Shown piece by piece: positions 1 through 7,412 of a DNA stretch of 18,080 nt. Within the stretch, counting starts at the first letter, position 1. Every line of letters begins with the position of its first letter. Made by a program: the position numbers and the translations under genes. This DNA comes from Prasinococcaceae sp. CCMP 1430. Lineage: Eukaryota; Prasinodermophyta; Palmophyllophyceae; Prasinococcales; Prasinococcaceae. Below the pieces are notes generated by a model that was given only the letters and a program-made list of their open reading frames with translations, was not told the DNA's origin and ran no database searches. The stretch spans positions 269,452-287,531 of the forward strand of contig RQSC01000005.1 of the NCBI GenBank assembly GCA_013416795.1, written 5' to 3'.

Positions 1-100
1 GCCGCGCCGCCAGGCGCGCGAGGACGCCGCGTGCGAGCGGCCTGCGCAGGCGGCGCGCGCGCAGCCGTGCGGCCAGCAGCCCGAGGCAGTGGCCTCAGCG

Positions 101-1684
101 ATGGCCTCAGCGGTGGCCTCAACGGTATCCTCTAATGCCCCCCACCCCTCGGCATCATCTCTCGAAGCGCTATCCCAGTACGCCCATGCCCACTCCCTGC
201 CGCCCTGCTACCTCCAGCAGCACGTGGCCGCGGTCGGCGAGGCCAACCTGACGCTCGACGCGTTCAAGGCGAGCGTGGCGCGGCGAGAGGCGAGCCTGCG
301 AGCTGCGTTCGCGCAGGCGTCAATGGACGGCGACACGGTCACGTTCGAGGCGCTGCGCAGGGCGGCGCCGCGCGTGTGCGTGCTGGCGCCCGCGGGGGGC
401 TGCTCGTGCACCACCGTGAGCTTTCGCGCGGACGAGGTGCAGCGGATGCTCAACGCGATGGGCAGGCGGCGGGCGGCGTCTCGCGCCAGCGACGGCGACG
501 TGCGCGCGGTGACGTACGAGGAGTTCCGCGATTTCTTCGCTGACATGCCGCCGGACGCCATCGTGTGGGACTACTGGGCGCGCAGCAGCGAGGCGTGCCT
601 GCTCGAGTGCGGGTGCGGCACGGTCGACGTGCAGAGCCCCAGCGCGCGGGGCGGCAACCCCTTGCGCCACCTCGTCGCGGGCGCCGTGGCCGGGGCGGCC
701 AGCAGGACCATCACGGCGCCGCTGGAGACGATCAGGCTGCAGGCCGTCGCCGCGGCGCGGTCGTCGGCCGCGAGGGCGGTCTCCGCCGGCGCGGCGGCCG
801 CGCCCCCGAGCCTCGCCGCCACCGTGCGAGGCATCGCCGAGCGCGAGGGCGTCACCGCGCTGTGGCGGGGAAACACCGCGATGGTCATGCGCAGCGCGCC
901 GCAGAAGGGCATCGACTTCTTCACCTACAACGCGTACAAGAGCGCGCTCGGCGAGCTGGCGACCCGGCTGGGCGTGCAGAAGGGGGCGGCGCGCGCCGAC
1001 GGCGCCGACGGCGACGTGCTCGCCACGCGCCTGACGGCCGGGGCGCTGGCCGGCGCCACCTCGACCGTGCTGCTCTACCCGCTCGATGTCGTGCGCACGC
1101 GGCTCGCCGTGGGTGCCGTGCCCGGGCTCGAGGCGGCCGGCTCCAGGCCCGGCGGCGTGTCCGCCGTGCTGGGCGCCGCCGCCACCATCGCGCGCAAGGA
1201 GGGCGTCGGTGCGCTGTACAGGGGGCTCGGGTACGCCGTGGCGGCCATCATTCCGGAGGCCGCCGTGACCTACGGGACGTACGACGCGCTGAGCAACCTG
1301 ACGTCTGCCGCGTACCGGCGCCGGTACGGCTCGGAGCCCCCGGTGGCCCTCGGGGTCGTGTGCGGCGCGGCCGCGGCGACCATCGGGCAGACGCTCGCGT
1401 ATCCGCTGGAGGTCGTCACGAGGCGCGTGTCCCTCGGCAAGGGCGCGGTCACGGCGACCGGCGCGCGCGCGAACCTGCTCGCGCAGCTCGCTGCCGTCGT
1501 GCGCACCGAGGGGCTGGGTGCGCTCTACTCGGGCATCTCCGCGGCGACCCTGCGCGTGCTGCCCATGGGGATCGTGAGCTTCACCGTGTACGAGGCGACG
1601 AAGCGCGCGCTCGAGAGGAGCGCGCTCGCGCCGCTTCCCCCCGCCGACGCGGCGGCTCGGCCGCGCGCGCAGTGTGTACAGTAG
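101..1684 (+). CDS. SCaMC-like mitochondrial carrier (SLC25 family, ATP-Mg/Pi carrier type) with degenerate EF-hand N-terminus
   Basis: Predicted inner-membrane transporter of the mitochondrial carrier family. Three carrier repeats are visible, each with the family signature: PLETIR near residue 207, YPLDVVRTR near 326 and YPLEVVTRR near 434, numbering from the ATG at 101 (527 aa). Each repeat ends in the usual second-half pattern, such as LWRGN followed by APQKGIDFFTYNAYK. The roughly 180-residue N-terminal extension ends in RDFFADMPPDAIVWDYW, which resembles the linker before the carrier domain of calcium-regulated ATP-Mg/Pi carriers (SCaMC/APC). That assignment is therefore preferred over the CoA or Graves-disease carriers. 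The EF-like stretches (about 66-88 and 128-147) lack the regular acidic loop positions, so calcium binding is doubtful. The reading frame stays open to the left edge of the window, so an upstream start or exon is possible. No intron was seen. Confidence 0.85.
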   Translation: MASAVASTVSSNAPHPSASSLEALSQYAHAHSLPPCYLQQHVAAVGEANLTLDAFKASVARREASLRAAFAQASMDGDTVTFEALRRAAPRVCVLAPAGGCSCTTVSFRADEVQRMLNAMGRRRAASRASDGDVRAVTYEEFRDFFADMPPDAIVWDYWARSSEACLLECGCGTVDVQSPSARGGNPLRHLVAGAVAGAASRTITAPLETIRLQAVAAARSSAARAVSAGAAAAPPSLAATVRGIAEREGVTALWRGNTAMVMRSAPQKGIDFFTYNAYKSALGELATRLGVQKGAARADGADGDVLATRLTAGALAGATSTVLLYPLDVVRTRLAVGAVPGLEAAGSRPGGVSAVLGAAATIARKEGVGALYRGLGYAVAAIIPEAAVTYGTYDALSNLTSAAYRRRYGSEPPVALGVVCGAAAATIGQTLAYPLEVVTRRVSLGKGAVTATGARANLLAQLAAVVRTEGLGALYSGISAATLRVLPMGIVSFTVYEATKRALERSALAPLPPADAAARPRAQCVQ

Positions 1685-1984
1685 CAATTCAATTATTCAG
1701 CGTGTGGAGCACTGGTCGCTGGTCCTCGCGCCATCGCACGCGGACGGCTCGCACGCGGCGCGTGGCGCGCGGGGCGTGTCTGTGACTGTGGTGCTTTACA
1801 CGTCCGGCGGGCGGGGTCATCAAGGCGCGACAGCGTGGCCAGGCACCGGGCCTGCACCATCCCATGGCCTGGGAATGCGCAGCTCTAGATACTGCGATCG
1901 CTATGACGCCTCTGCATCGAACCGCGCGTGGCAGCGTCGGTTGGCGCGCACGGGCGCGTGCGGCAAGCACCGCGTCGCCAGCAC
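1685..1984. other. Convergent 3' intergenic region
   Basis: This stretch separates the stop codons of the mitochondrial carrier (+) and RPS2 (-) and should hold both 3' untranslated regions. A short AT-rich patch (caattcaattattcag) lies directly after the carrier stop at about 1686-1701. No convincing coding sequence or RNA gene was found. Frames stay open here only because of the high GC content. Confidence 0.6.
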
Positions 1985-2569
1985 TTAGTAGGCGGCCGGC
2001 TTCTCCACCTCCGGCTTGTAGGGCTTGGCCAGCACGTCGGTGAACTCCTGCTGCGGGGTCTTGCCGAAGGTGGTCTCGCGCCACAGGTCGGGGGTGAGGT
2101 AGCCGTACGACGCAGCGAGCGCCGAGAAGGTGGCCTTGATGAAGTTGCCGAGCGTGCGGCGGTGGCCGCGCGAGGCGGTGTACACGTCCTCGATGCCGGC
2201 CATCTGCAGCACCTTCTTGGGGGCCTTGGCCGCCACGATGCCCGCGCCGCGGGGGGCCGGCACGAGGCGCATGGTCACCGAGCCGCACTTGCCAGTGAGC
2301 TTGGTGGGCACGGTGTGGGGCTTGCCGATGGTCGAGCCCCAGTAGCCGCGGCGGATGGGCACCACGTTGAGCTTGGCGCTGATGATGGCGCCGCGGATGG
2401 CGGTGGCGACCTCCTTGGCGCACTTCACGCCCAGGCCGAGGTGGCCGTTGGAGTCGCCGACGCACACGAACGCCTTGAAGCGCGTGCGCTGGCCGGCGCG
2501 GGTCTGCTTCTGCACGGGCATGATCTTCATCACCTCGTCGACGAGGCCGGGGAGGAAGGCGTCGATGAT
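1985..2569 (-). CDS. RPS2: 40S ribosomal protein S2 (uS5), 3' exon only; N-terminal part missing
   Basis: Cytosolic small-subunit ribosomal protein uS5, which lies near the mRNA entry channel. The translation has the near-invariant eukaryotic blocks [54 protein letters not shown] and [13 protein letters not shown], ending with a short tail and TAA. The exon most likely begins at 2569, after a CAG acceptor (2570-2572) preceded by a pyrimidine-rich tract and a CTGAC branch-like site. It then reads [20 protein letters not shown], matching the EIIDFFL region of other uS5 proteins. The family also has roughly 60-90 residues upstream, including a conserved WVPVTKLGRLV segment. These are not found between this exon and the neighbouring P2X-like gene. 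The N at 2737 lies just upstream, so a missing or misjoined 5' end is likely; a truncated copy is less likely because the coding part is intact. Confidence 0.93.
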   Translation of the reverse strand: MIDAFLPGLVDEVMKIMPVQKQTRAGQRTRFKAFVCVGDSNGHLGLGVKCAKEVATAIRGAIISAKLNVVPIRRGYWGSTIGKPHTVPTKLTGKCGSVTMRLVPAPRGAGIVAAKAPKKVLQMAGIEDVYTASRGHRRTLGNFIKATFSALAASYGYLTPDLWRETTFGKTPQQEFTDVLAKPYKPEVEKPAAY

Positions 2570-2737
2570 CTGATCGGCGCGAGGAAGCGACGCGGCGAGT
2601 CAGCGGCGCGTTCCAGATGAAAAGGGGAGAAGGGGGGGGGGGGAGGGCGGCCCTGCCTCTACCTCGCCCACCCAGTCCCCCCCGGCCGCGTGCCCCCGCG
2701 TCTCGTCCCGTCCCGTCCCGCCGCGCTTGCGCATCCN
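2570..2737 (-). other. Intron-like stretch with G12/C12 homopolymer and a single N (probable assembly join)
   Basis: On the minus strand this runs from the N at 2737 to the RPS2 acceptor. It has a C12 run (2632-2643 as G on the plus strand) in a pyrimidine-rich tract, then CTGAC and CAG, as expected for the 3' end of an intron. Neither the RPS2 N-terminus nor a stop for the P2X-like gene can be placed here convincingly. The N is the only ambiguous base in the window. Confidence 0.55.
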
Positions 2738-4283
2738 CGTCGGGGGTGGCCAGGTTGATCCAACGCGGCAGGGTGAGGTCCGTCGTGACGGTGCCGGTGG
2801 TGTCGCGGTGGATGACGATGTCCTCCTCCTCCAGGTTGGGGTCCGCGTATGCGCTCTCCATGATCAAATTGAGCACGCCGCGGAGCTCCTCAGTGGTCAT
2901 CGTGCGGCCGTCGCCCACGTCTGATAGGTTGTTTCGCAGGTGGTCCTCGAGCTCGCTGCGCGTGAGAGTGTTGTTCTTGTCGTTGTCCATCTGGTGGAAG
3001 ACGAGCGCCGCCGTCATTGCGTTGACGGCGAAGCGCGCCTGCCGCCGGCGCGGGTACAGACGCTCGAACAGGAACTCGCGGTACATTTTGGCCTTGTCAG
3101 CCATCGACCACGTGGCCGCCGGCCAGTACACCAGCGCGATGAGTTTCTGCACCCAGCCCTGGAAGTGCGTCGCGTAGTACGTCACGAAGGTGGTGCAGAA
3201 GCCCAGCATGAGCACGCCCTGGGTGATGGCGGCGACCAGCTGGCCGAGGTTGGGCGTGCCCATGTTGCCACCGCCCTGGAACGTGAGCACCACGCCGTAC
3301 CTGTACACGTCCACGTGGTCGAACACGTCGTCGCTCACGCCGAGCCCCATATCGGAGAGCGCGGCGCTCTGGTGGCCGTAGTGAATGCTGGGGCCCACGC
3401 TGGACCACTGCGAGCGGATGGCGTGCAGCTCCAGCACGGCCACCGTCGGCGCGTTCCTCGAGCTCAGCGTGCGCTCGCCGCCCGGCTGCAGGTCCCAGTT
3501 GTAGTAGCGAACGTTGAAGGTCACCTTGAGGCCCGCCAGGCGGTAGTGCGGCGTGGTCGGGTCCTTCGCGTCCCAGCGTTCGTCCAGGCTGACGCCCGTC
3601 CAGGTCAGCACGTCCTCGAGCGTGAGCGTCACGGCCGCCTTGCTTTTCCCGCGGTGGTCGAACTCGGCGAGGTTCTGGTTGCTGTCGGCGACCCGCACGT
3701 AGGTGTAGTCGGGCAGCTTCGTGCCCTCGGTGTGCACGTACGAGTGCGTGAAGTAGATCTCCATCTCCTCGGGGGCCGCCACCAGTCGCGTGGTGTTCGA
3801 GCCGCAGACGCACTTCTGCGGCGGGGCCTCGATGACGTCCTCCACGCACTGCGCGGGCTTCGTGTTCGGTTTGGCGCAGTCGTACTGCCAGTACCGCAGG
3901 ATCTGTTCGGACGTGATGATGGAGAAGTGCTCCTCGCCCTTGACGAGGCTCTGGTCGAAGGTGTGCAGGTCGCAGTCGTTGTCGCCCGGCTGCAGGTTCC
4001 AGAAGCCGTCACGCCAGTTGTACTCCGGATTGTTGCAGTAATCGCAGAGCCCCCTGGCGCACCGCGAGGCCTCGAACGGCTGGTTCGCGCTCGGCTGGCC
4101 GTATATCTCGCCCAGGATGAAGGAGGGCGCCGACATCATCAGGAAGCGCTGGTTCGCCACGAGGTCCCAGCCGATGTAGACGATGACGAGGGCGGACAGG
4201 GTCCATAGCAGGACGCCTGGGAGGAGCGGGAGCGCGGCAGCGCGGCAGCGCGGGAGCGCGGGAGCGCGGGAGCGCAGAGGCAT
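2738..4283 (-). CDS. P2X-like ligand-gated cation channel with C-terminal EF-hand; 3' end lost at the N
   Basis: Predicted trimeric cation channel subunit. The architecture is P2X: TM1 near the N-terminus (LLWTLSALVIVYIGWDLV), an ectodomain of about 300 residues with eight cysteines clustered in its first half, then TM2 (QLVAAITQGVLMLGF). Diagnostic stretches align by eye with P2X: GEEHFSIITSEQ (animal GENSFFVMTN region), EEMEIYFTHSY (ENFTLLIKN region), FNVRYYNWDL (GI.IxWxCDLD region), and YRYGVVLTFQGGGNMG just before TM2 (GIRFDILVxGxxGKF region). The cytosolic tail carries a canonical EF-hand loop, DNDKNNTLTRSE (2952-2987), unusual for P2X. The basic ATP-site residues of animal P2X are not obvious, so the agonist is unknown. 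The start is uncertain: an in-frame ATG lies at 4283, but a CAG acceptor at 4217-4219 after a repetitive pyrimidine-rich tract suggests the exon may begin at 4216 with a first exon elsewhere. No credible stop precedes the N at 2737. Confidence 0.7.
4222..4277 (-). repeat. Short tandem repeat of about 9 bp (gcgcgggag / gcgcggcag)
   Basis: Five to six imperfect copies of a 9-bp unit lie immediately before the possible splice acceptor of the P2X-like exon. On the minus strand they form a pyrimidine-rich CGCTCCCG tract. If translated as part of the N-terminus they give a low-complexity Pro/Leu/Arg/Ala stretch. This makes an intronic position more likely than a coding one. Confidence 0.6.
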
Positions 4284-5326
4284 TTGCGCGTGCGCGTGCG
4301 TGGCAAGGGACAAGGGAAGTGCGTTTTGTGTGTGTGCGGCGTGTGTGATCCGTCGCCTGTCAGCAGCACGCAGCGGGGAGCGCGGCGCGGCGGTCGGCTC
4401 TCTGAGGCGCCGCGCCGGCGAGCGCGTGAGCCCGTCGCGCGTCGCGCCAACGAGGCGTGCCCGCAGGTGCTGCCGCCTGCAGGAGCGAGGCGCGTTCCCG
4501 CGATCGCAAGCGCCGCGCCGCGCCCCCCAGCGTGGGGCGCCCACCGGCGTTGTGAATGCCAGCCTACGCCTGCGCCCACAACGGCCACTCGCGAAAAAGA
4601 CCGGGAGACCGATTGCGCGCGCGCATCGCAGGCGCAATCTGCTGCCATCGCATGCAAAAACCTTGCTCGTGCTGACCGGCCGCTCGCCCCTGTCCCATGC
4701 CGTCGCCCCGTCCTCGCGCCGCTTTTAGGGTCCGTTGCGCCGCGCGCCGCCGCCCGCCGTCTCGCTGCCGCCGCTTGCGTCGTGCGCCGTGCGCGCTGCC
4801 GCGACGAAGCGCATGCCGCGTCAGAGGCACGAAGGCTGCGCTCTAGAGCTGGCGCTGATGTGCGAACCAAAATTTCCCCCTGTTCCACCACTCGCCCGAG
4901 GCGAGGGTGACGTTCATGTCGGAACTGCCATCAACCTCGTAGGTGATTGAGTCGCCCATCGTGGTCTAGCCGGCGATGGTCTCCTAGGCAGACCCATGCG
5001 CCTCCCTCCTCCGCCCCACCCCAAAATACTCACAGGAGTACAACCTGCCAGAGGATGTGCGTCGATGCAGGCCCTGCTGCTGCTGTCGCGCGGACTTGCA
5101 AGCGCATGCGCGCCCGAGCCCGTGTCTGCGTTGTGCTCGGAATGGCCCATCGCGAGTTCGTGCGCCGGCCGGAGCGCGCTCGACCTCTTTGCGCCCGCGT
5201 TGTGCTCGGAATGGCCCCTCGCGAGTTCGTGCGCCGGCCGGAGCGCGCTCGACCCCTTTGCGCCCGCGCTGACTGAGGCGGCGCGCGCCAAACGCGCGTT
5301 CGCTCGCTCGCTGCGTCTCGCGCTCC
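4284..5326. other. GC-rich spacer between divergent P2X-like and H1-like genes
   Basis: This region separates two divergently transcribed genes and should hold the 5' part of the P2X-like gene and the promoter of the H1-like gene. Most open frames are Arg/Ala-rich GC artefacts. On the minus strand, an ATG at 4959 opens a 38-codon frame (MGDSITYEVDGSSDMNVTLA and on) of ordinary amino-acid composition. It could be a 5' exon, but its GT donors do not match the phase of the 4216 acceptor. A 69-bp tandem duplication lies at 5128-5265. No TATA box was recognised. Confidence 0.4.
5128..5265 (+). repeat. Perfectly spaced 69-bp tandem duplication
   Basis: Two head-to-tail copies, 5128-5196 and 5197-5265, differ at only two positions (A to C and T to C). 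Each starts GCGTTGTGCTCGGAATGG and ends GACC(T/C)CTTTGCGCCC. The pair lies about 60 nt before the ATG of the H1-like gene, so it is probably in its promoter or 5' UTR. Near-identity points to a recent duplication. Confidence 0.9.
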
Positions 5327-5677
5327 ATGCAGAGGGCTGCCAAGTTCATCCTGCGCGCGCTCGACAAGGCCATCGAGAAGAAGGAGCTGGCGAAGGTCGG
5401 CCAGTCGTACGACCTGCCGAAGAAGAAGGGCGGGAGCAAGACACCCTCGAAGGCTGCTGCGGCTGCGAAGGCCAAAGCGACGCCCAAGAAGGCGGCGGCC
5501 ACGCCCAAGAAGAAGGCGGCGGCCACGCCCAAGCCGCCCGCGTCCAAGGGCAAGAAGAGGTCAGCGGCCTTCATGTCGCCGCAGGAGAGGGCGGCGGCGT
5601 CCAAGAAGGCGGCGACCTTCGAGCTCGCGCCGCCCCTCCCCGCAAAGTCGTCCAGCGGGTGGTGTTCCATCATGTGA
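5327..5677 (+). CDS. Small lysine/alanine-rich histone H1-like protein with C-terminal CaaX box (CSIM)
   Basis: A 116-residue, strongly basic protein. Residues about 32-82 are a low-complexity Lys/Ala/Pro/Thr region with repeated TPKK-type units (ATPKKAAATPKKKAAATPK), like the C-terminal tails of histone H1 and other DNA-compacting proteins. The N-terminus (about 1-30) is predicted helical and amphipathic (AAKFILRALDKAIEKKEL). The C-terminus is GWCSIM followed by TGA. CSIM is a classical CaaX signal in which Met favours farnesylation, the same four residues that end prelamin A. Seen: the composition and the motif. Inferred: a membrane-tethered, nucleic-acid-binding or nuclear-periphery role. 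The codon pattern looks genuinely coding, with many AAG and GCG/GCC codons and few rare ones. The start is the only ATG near the frame's 5' end. An upstream exon cannot be excluded, and no globular winged-helix H1 domain is present. Confidence 0.75.
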   Translation: MQRAAKFILRALDKAIEKKELAKVGQSYDLPKKKGGSKTPSKAAAAAKAKATPKKAAATPKKKAAATPKPPASKGKKRSAAFMSPQERAAASKKAATFELAPPLPAKSSSGWCSIM

Positions 5678-6465
5678 GGCGTGGGCGTGGATTCTCTAAC
5701 ACACACACAACGCGTGGCCCGCACGCGCGCGCGGTGGGCGGCGCTGTATACTCTCTCTCTAGTCTGCACGCCTGCCGGGGCGCGCGCGCGGCTCAACGGC
5801 CGCCGGCGAAGCGGTGCAGGCCGCGCTAGCACGTGCGCCCGCCGCCCGACGGCAGAGCAGGAACAGTAACACGCAACTCGGGCGACGCCGAGCGCACCGC
5901 CCCGGTCGTGCTCGCGCGCGCAGCGCACTCCCGCCGCCGCGGGCTCTCGCCCCTCAGTGGAAGCCCTCAGTCGGCGTCGCGCGGGGCGTCCGTCCGGACC
6001 CCCGCGCGCCGTCGCTCGCTCCTCGGCGACGAGTGCGCAGCATCGCAGCCCGCTCAATGCGCATGCCGGAAGCTGTGCTGCCGAGGCACACGGACGGGGC
6101 AACCCGGTTCGTACACGCCATGCTCAGGGATTGACCAGATCAAGCATTCCCGTTATTAGCGAGTACACCCAGGGTCGAGCGGCAATATTGGTACTGAACG
6201 CTGTCTCCGGCACGCGACGCACGCACAGCCCACGCGCTCTGCTCCGGGAGCCACAGCGCGCGCCGCGGCCCTGCCGTGCCTCCTCCCCGTCCCGTCTCGT
6301 GGGCACGCACGCGCCGGCGCGCCTCCCACCCCCCCCCCCCCAACCCCCCGCCCTCCAATCGAACACACCCACACGAGCTCCAGGGCGCGCCCTCGGACGC
6401 GCGGCGGCGACAGCGGCCGTGCCCGGACTCGCGGGCGGGCCGGGAAAGCGCTGGTGGCAGAGCAT
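5678..6465. other. Intergenic region between the H1-like gene and the I9 inhibitor gene
   Basis: No convincing gene. It contains a short AC repeat (about 5699-5709), a CT repeat (about 5750-5760) and a C13 run (6329-6341). A less GC-rich patch at about 6120-6200 (including ttattagcgag and ggcaatattggtactg) may be the promoter of the downstream gene. Frames that stay open here are Arg/Ala/Pro-rich and look like GC artefacts. No tRNA cloverleaf was recognised. Confidence 0.5.
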
Positions 6466-7146
6466 ATGCTCAGGCGCGGGGGCGCGTGCGCCGCCGTGGT
6501 GGTCGCAGCGCTCGTGGCGGCGGCCGCGACGGCCCCCGCCGCCATGGCGGCTGCGGATGGCGGGGGGAAGATTGCCATCGGCGGCGAGAGATTTCCCACC
6601 GTGGAGGTGCGACCGCGCGCGCGCGTGCGCTCGCGGCGACTGGGACGGGCGTGTCGGCCGCGCGCGGTGCGTTGGCTGATGCGCGCCGTCCTGCGCGACA
6701 CCCGGTCCTCGCGCCCGCGCTACCAGGCGTCAGGTGCCGTCGACGGACACAGCTGGATTGTCGGGTTGGTAAAGGACCCTCCCGCGGACAAGGGGAGGTT
6801 GTTCAAGGCCTTGGGCGAGGCGGCGGGCGCGGCGGGTGCGTGCGCGCGCGGCCGAGCGCAGAGCCCCCCGCATGGGGTGCACGCACAGGCCGTCTCGCCA
6901 CTCGGCTCGTCTGTTCGCCCTCGTGCGCTGACGGGCGCCGCGCGGGCGCGCGGCGCCGACCTAGACCCCGCGTCGTGGCGGCCGGAGAGTGACTTGCCCA
7001 CGCTTGGGATGTTTACGGCAGAGCTCTCCCTTGCGCAGCTGGAAGTGCTGGTGGGGTCGCCCGACGTCAAGTACGCCGAGGCCGACGGCAGCGTGCGAAT
7101 CGCCAAGAAGGCGAGGGGCGCGGGATCGAGCGAGGGCGAGCTCTGA
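6466..7146 (+). CDS. Secreted stand-alone peptidase inhibitor I9 (subtilisin-propeptide-like) protein, three exons
   Basis: The spliced model is exons 6466-6606, 6727-6835 and 6965-7146, giving 143 aa. Intron 1 (120 nt, GTGCGA...CCAG) is phase 0 and intron 2 (129 nt, GTGCGT...CTAG) is phase 1. Both keep frame and join domain pieces that are otherwise split by Arg/Ala-rich translation. Exon 1 encodes a clear signal peptide (MLRRGG, then a hydrophobic Ala/Val core, about 1-30). Exons 2 and 3 form an inhibitor I9 fold: HSWIVGLVKD as first strand, a helix around GRLFKALGEA, then TLGMFTAELSLAQLEVLVGS and DVKYAEADGSVRI, matching the family's GF.A.Ls...l..L...p.V.yve.D pattern. No peptidase domain follows, so it may be a free inhibitor or chaperone of subtilisin-type proteases, secreted or in the endomembrane system. 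The ATG at 6466 is chosen because it begins the signal peptide. Confidence 0.75.
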   Translation: MLRRGGACAAVVVAALVAAAATAPAAMAAADGGGKIAIGGERFPTVEVRPRARVRSRRLGRACRPRAVRWLMRAVLRDTRSSRPRYQASGAVDGHSWIVGLVKDPPADKGRLFKALGEAAGAAGACARGRAQSPPHGVHAQAVSPLGSSVRPRALTGAARARGADLDPASWRPESDLPTLGMFTAELSLAQLEVLVGSPDVKYAEADGSVRIAKKARGAGSSEGEL

Positions 7147-7218
7147 GCATGCGTGCTGCCGAAAAGCATGCCGTGTGCGCGGCCCATTCATGCGAAGCCT
7201 CCGCATTCACGCTCGCAG

Positions 7219-7271
<53 letters not shown>

Positions 7272-7412
7272 CTCGCAGCCCCCCCCCCCCCCCCCTTTCG
7301 CGACGCGATGGCGTGCGCCACCCCACACGCCACGCGCCACCCGAGCGCCACTCCGTGCGGGATGATATTATCTGTGAAGGGAGGTCGCGCGCGCAGGTGC
7401 GCGCGCGCGCCG
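7147..7412. repeat. Convergent intergenic region with a 50-nt poly-C tract and a second C17 run
   Basis: Between the ends of the I9 gene (+) and the SLC35F-like gene (-) lies an uninterrupted C run at 7219-7268, then TCCCTCGCAG, then C17 at 7279-7295. Both runs follow the same CTCGCAG sequence, so the unit looks duplicated. The tract would lie in the 3' UTR or terminator of one or both genes. Its complement is a G-run able to form quadruplexes, and its assembled length may be unreliable. Confidence 0.8.

Noticed and set aside
320-1687. 455-codon minus-strand frame antisense to the mitochondrial carrier
   Set aside because: Arg/Gly/His-rich composition with no domain; a mirror of the GC-rich coding strand, which has clear carrier motifs.
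565-1785. 406-codon plus-strand frame overlapping the carrier in another phase
   Set aside because: Almost entirely Arg/Ala/Gly, a typical frame-shifted reading of GC-rich coding sequence.
1689-2736. Continuation of the P2X-like frame past the N and through RPS2
   Set aside because: Arg/Gly/Pro-rich nonsense in another frame of the RPS2 exon, so it cannot be the true C-terminus.
2650-2736. Short minus-strand frame (MRKRGGTGRDE...) right after the N as an RPS2 first exon
   Set aside because: It lacks the conserved uS5 N-terminal segment, and its Gly/Arg content looks random.
2940-4208. 422-codon plus-strand frame opposite the P2X-like gene
   Set aside because: Val/His/Ala/Arg-rich antisense reading; the minus strand has transmembrane, cysteine and EF-hand features.
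6085-6180. Possible tRNA (ggttcgtac resembling a T-loop)
   Set aside because: No matching acceptor, D or anticodon stems could be folded around it.
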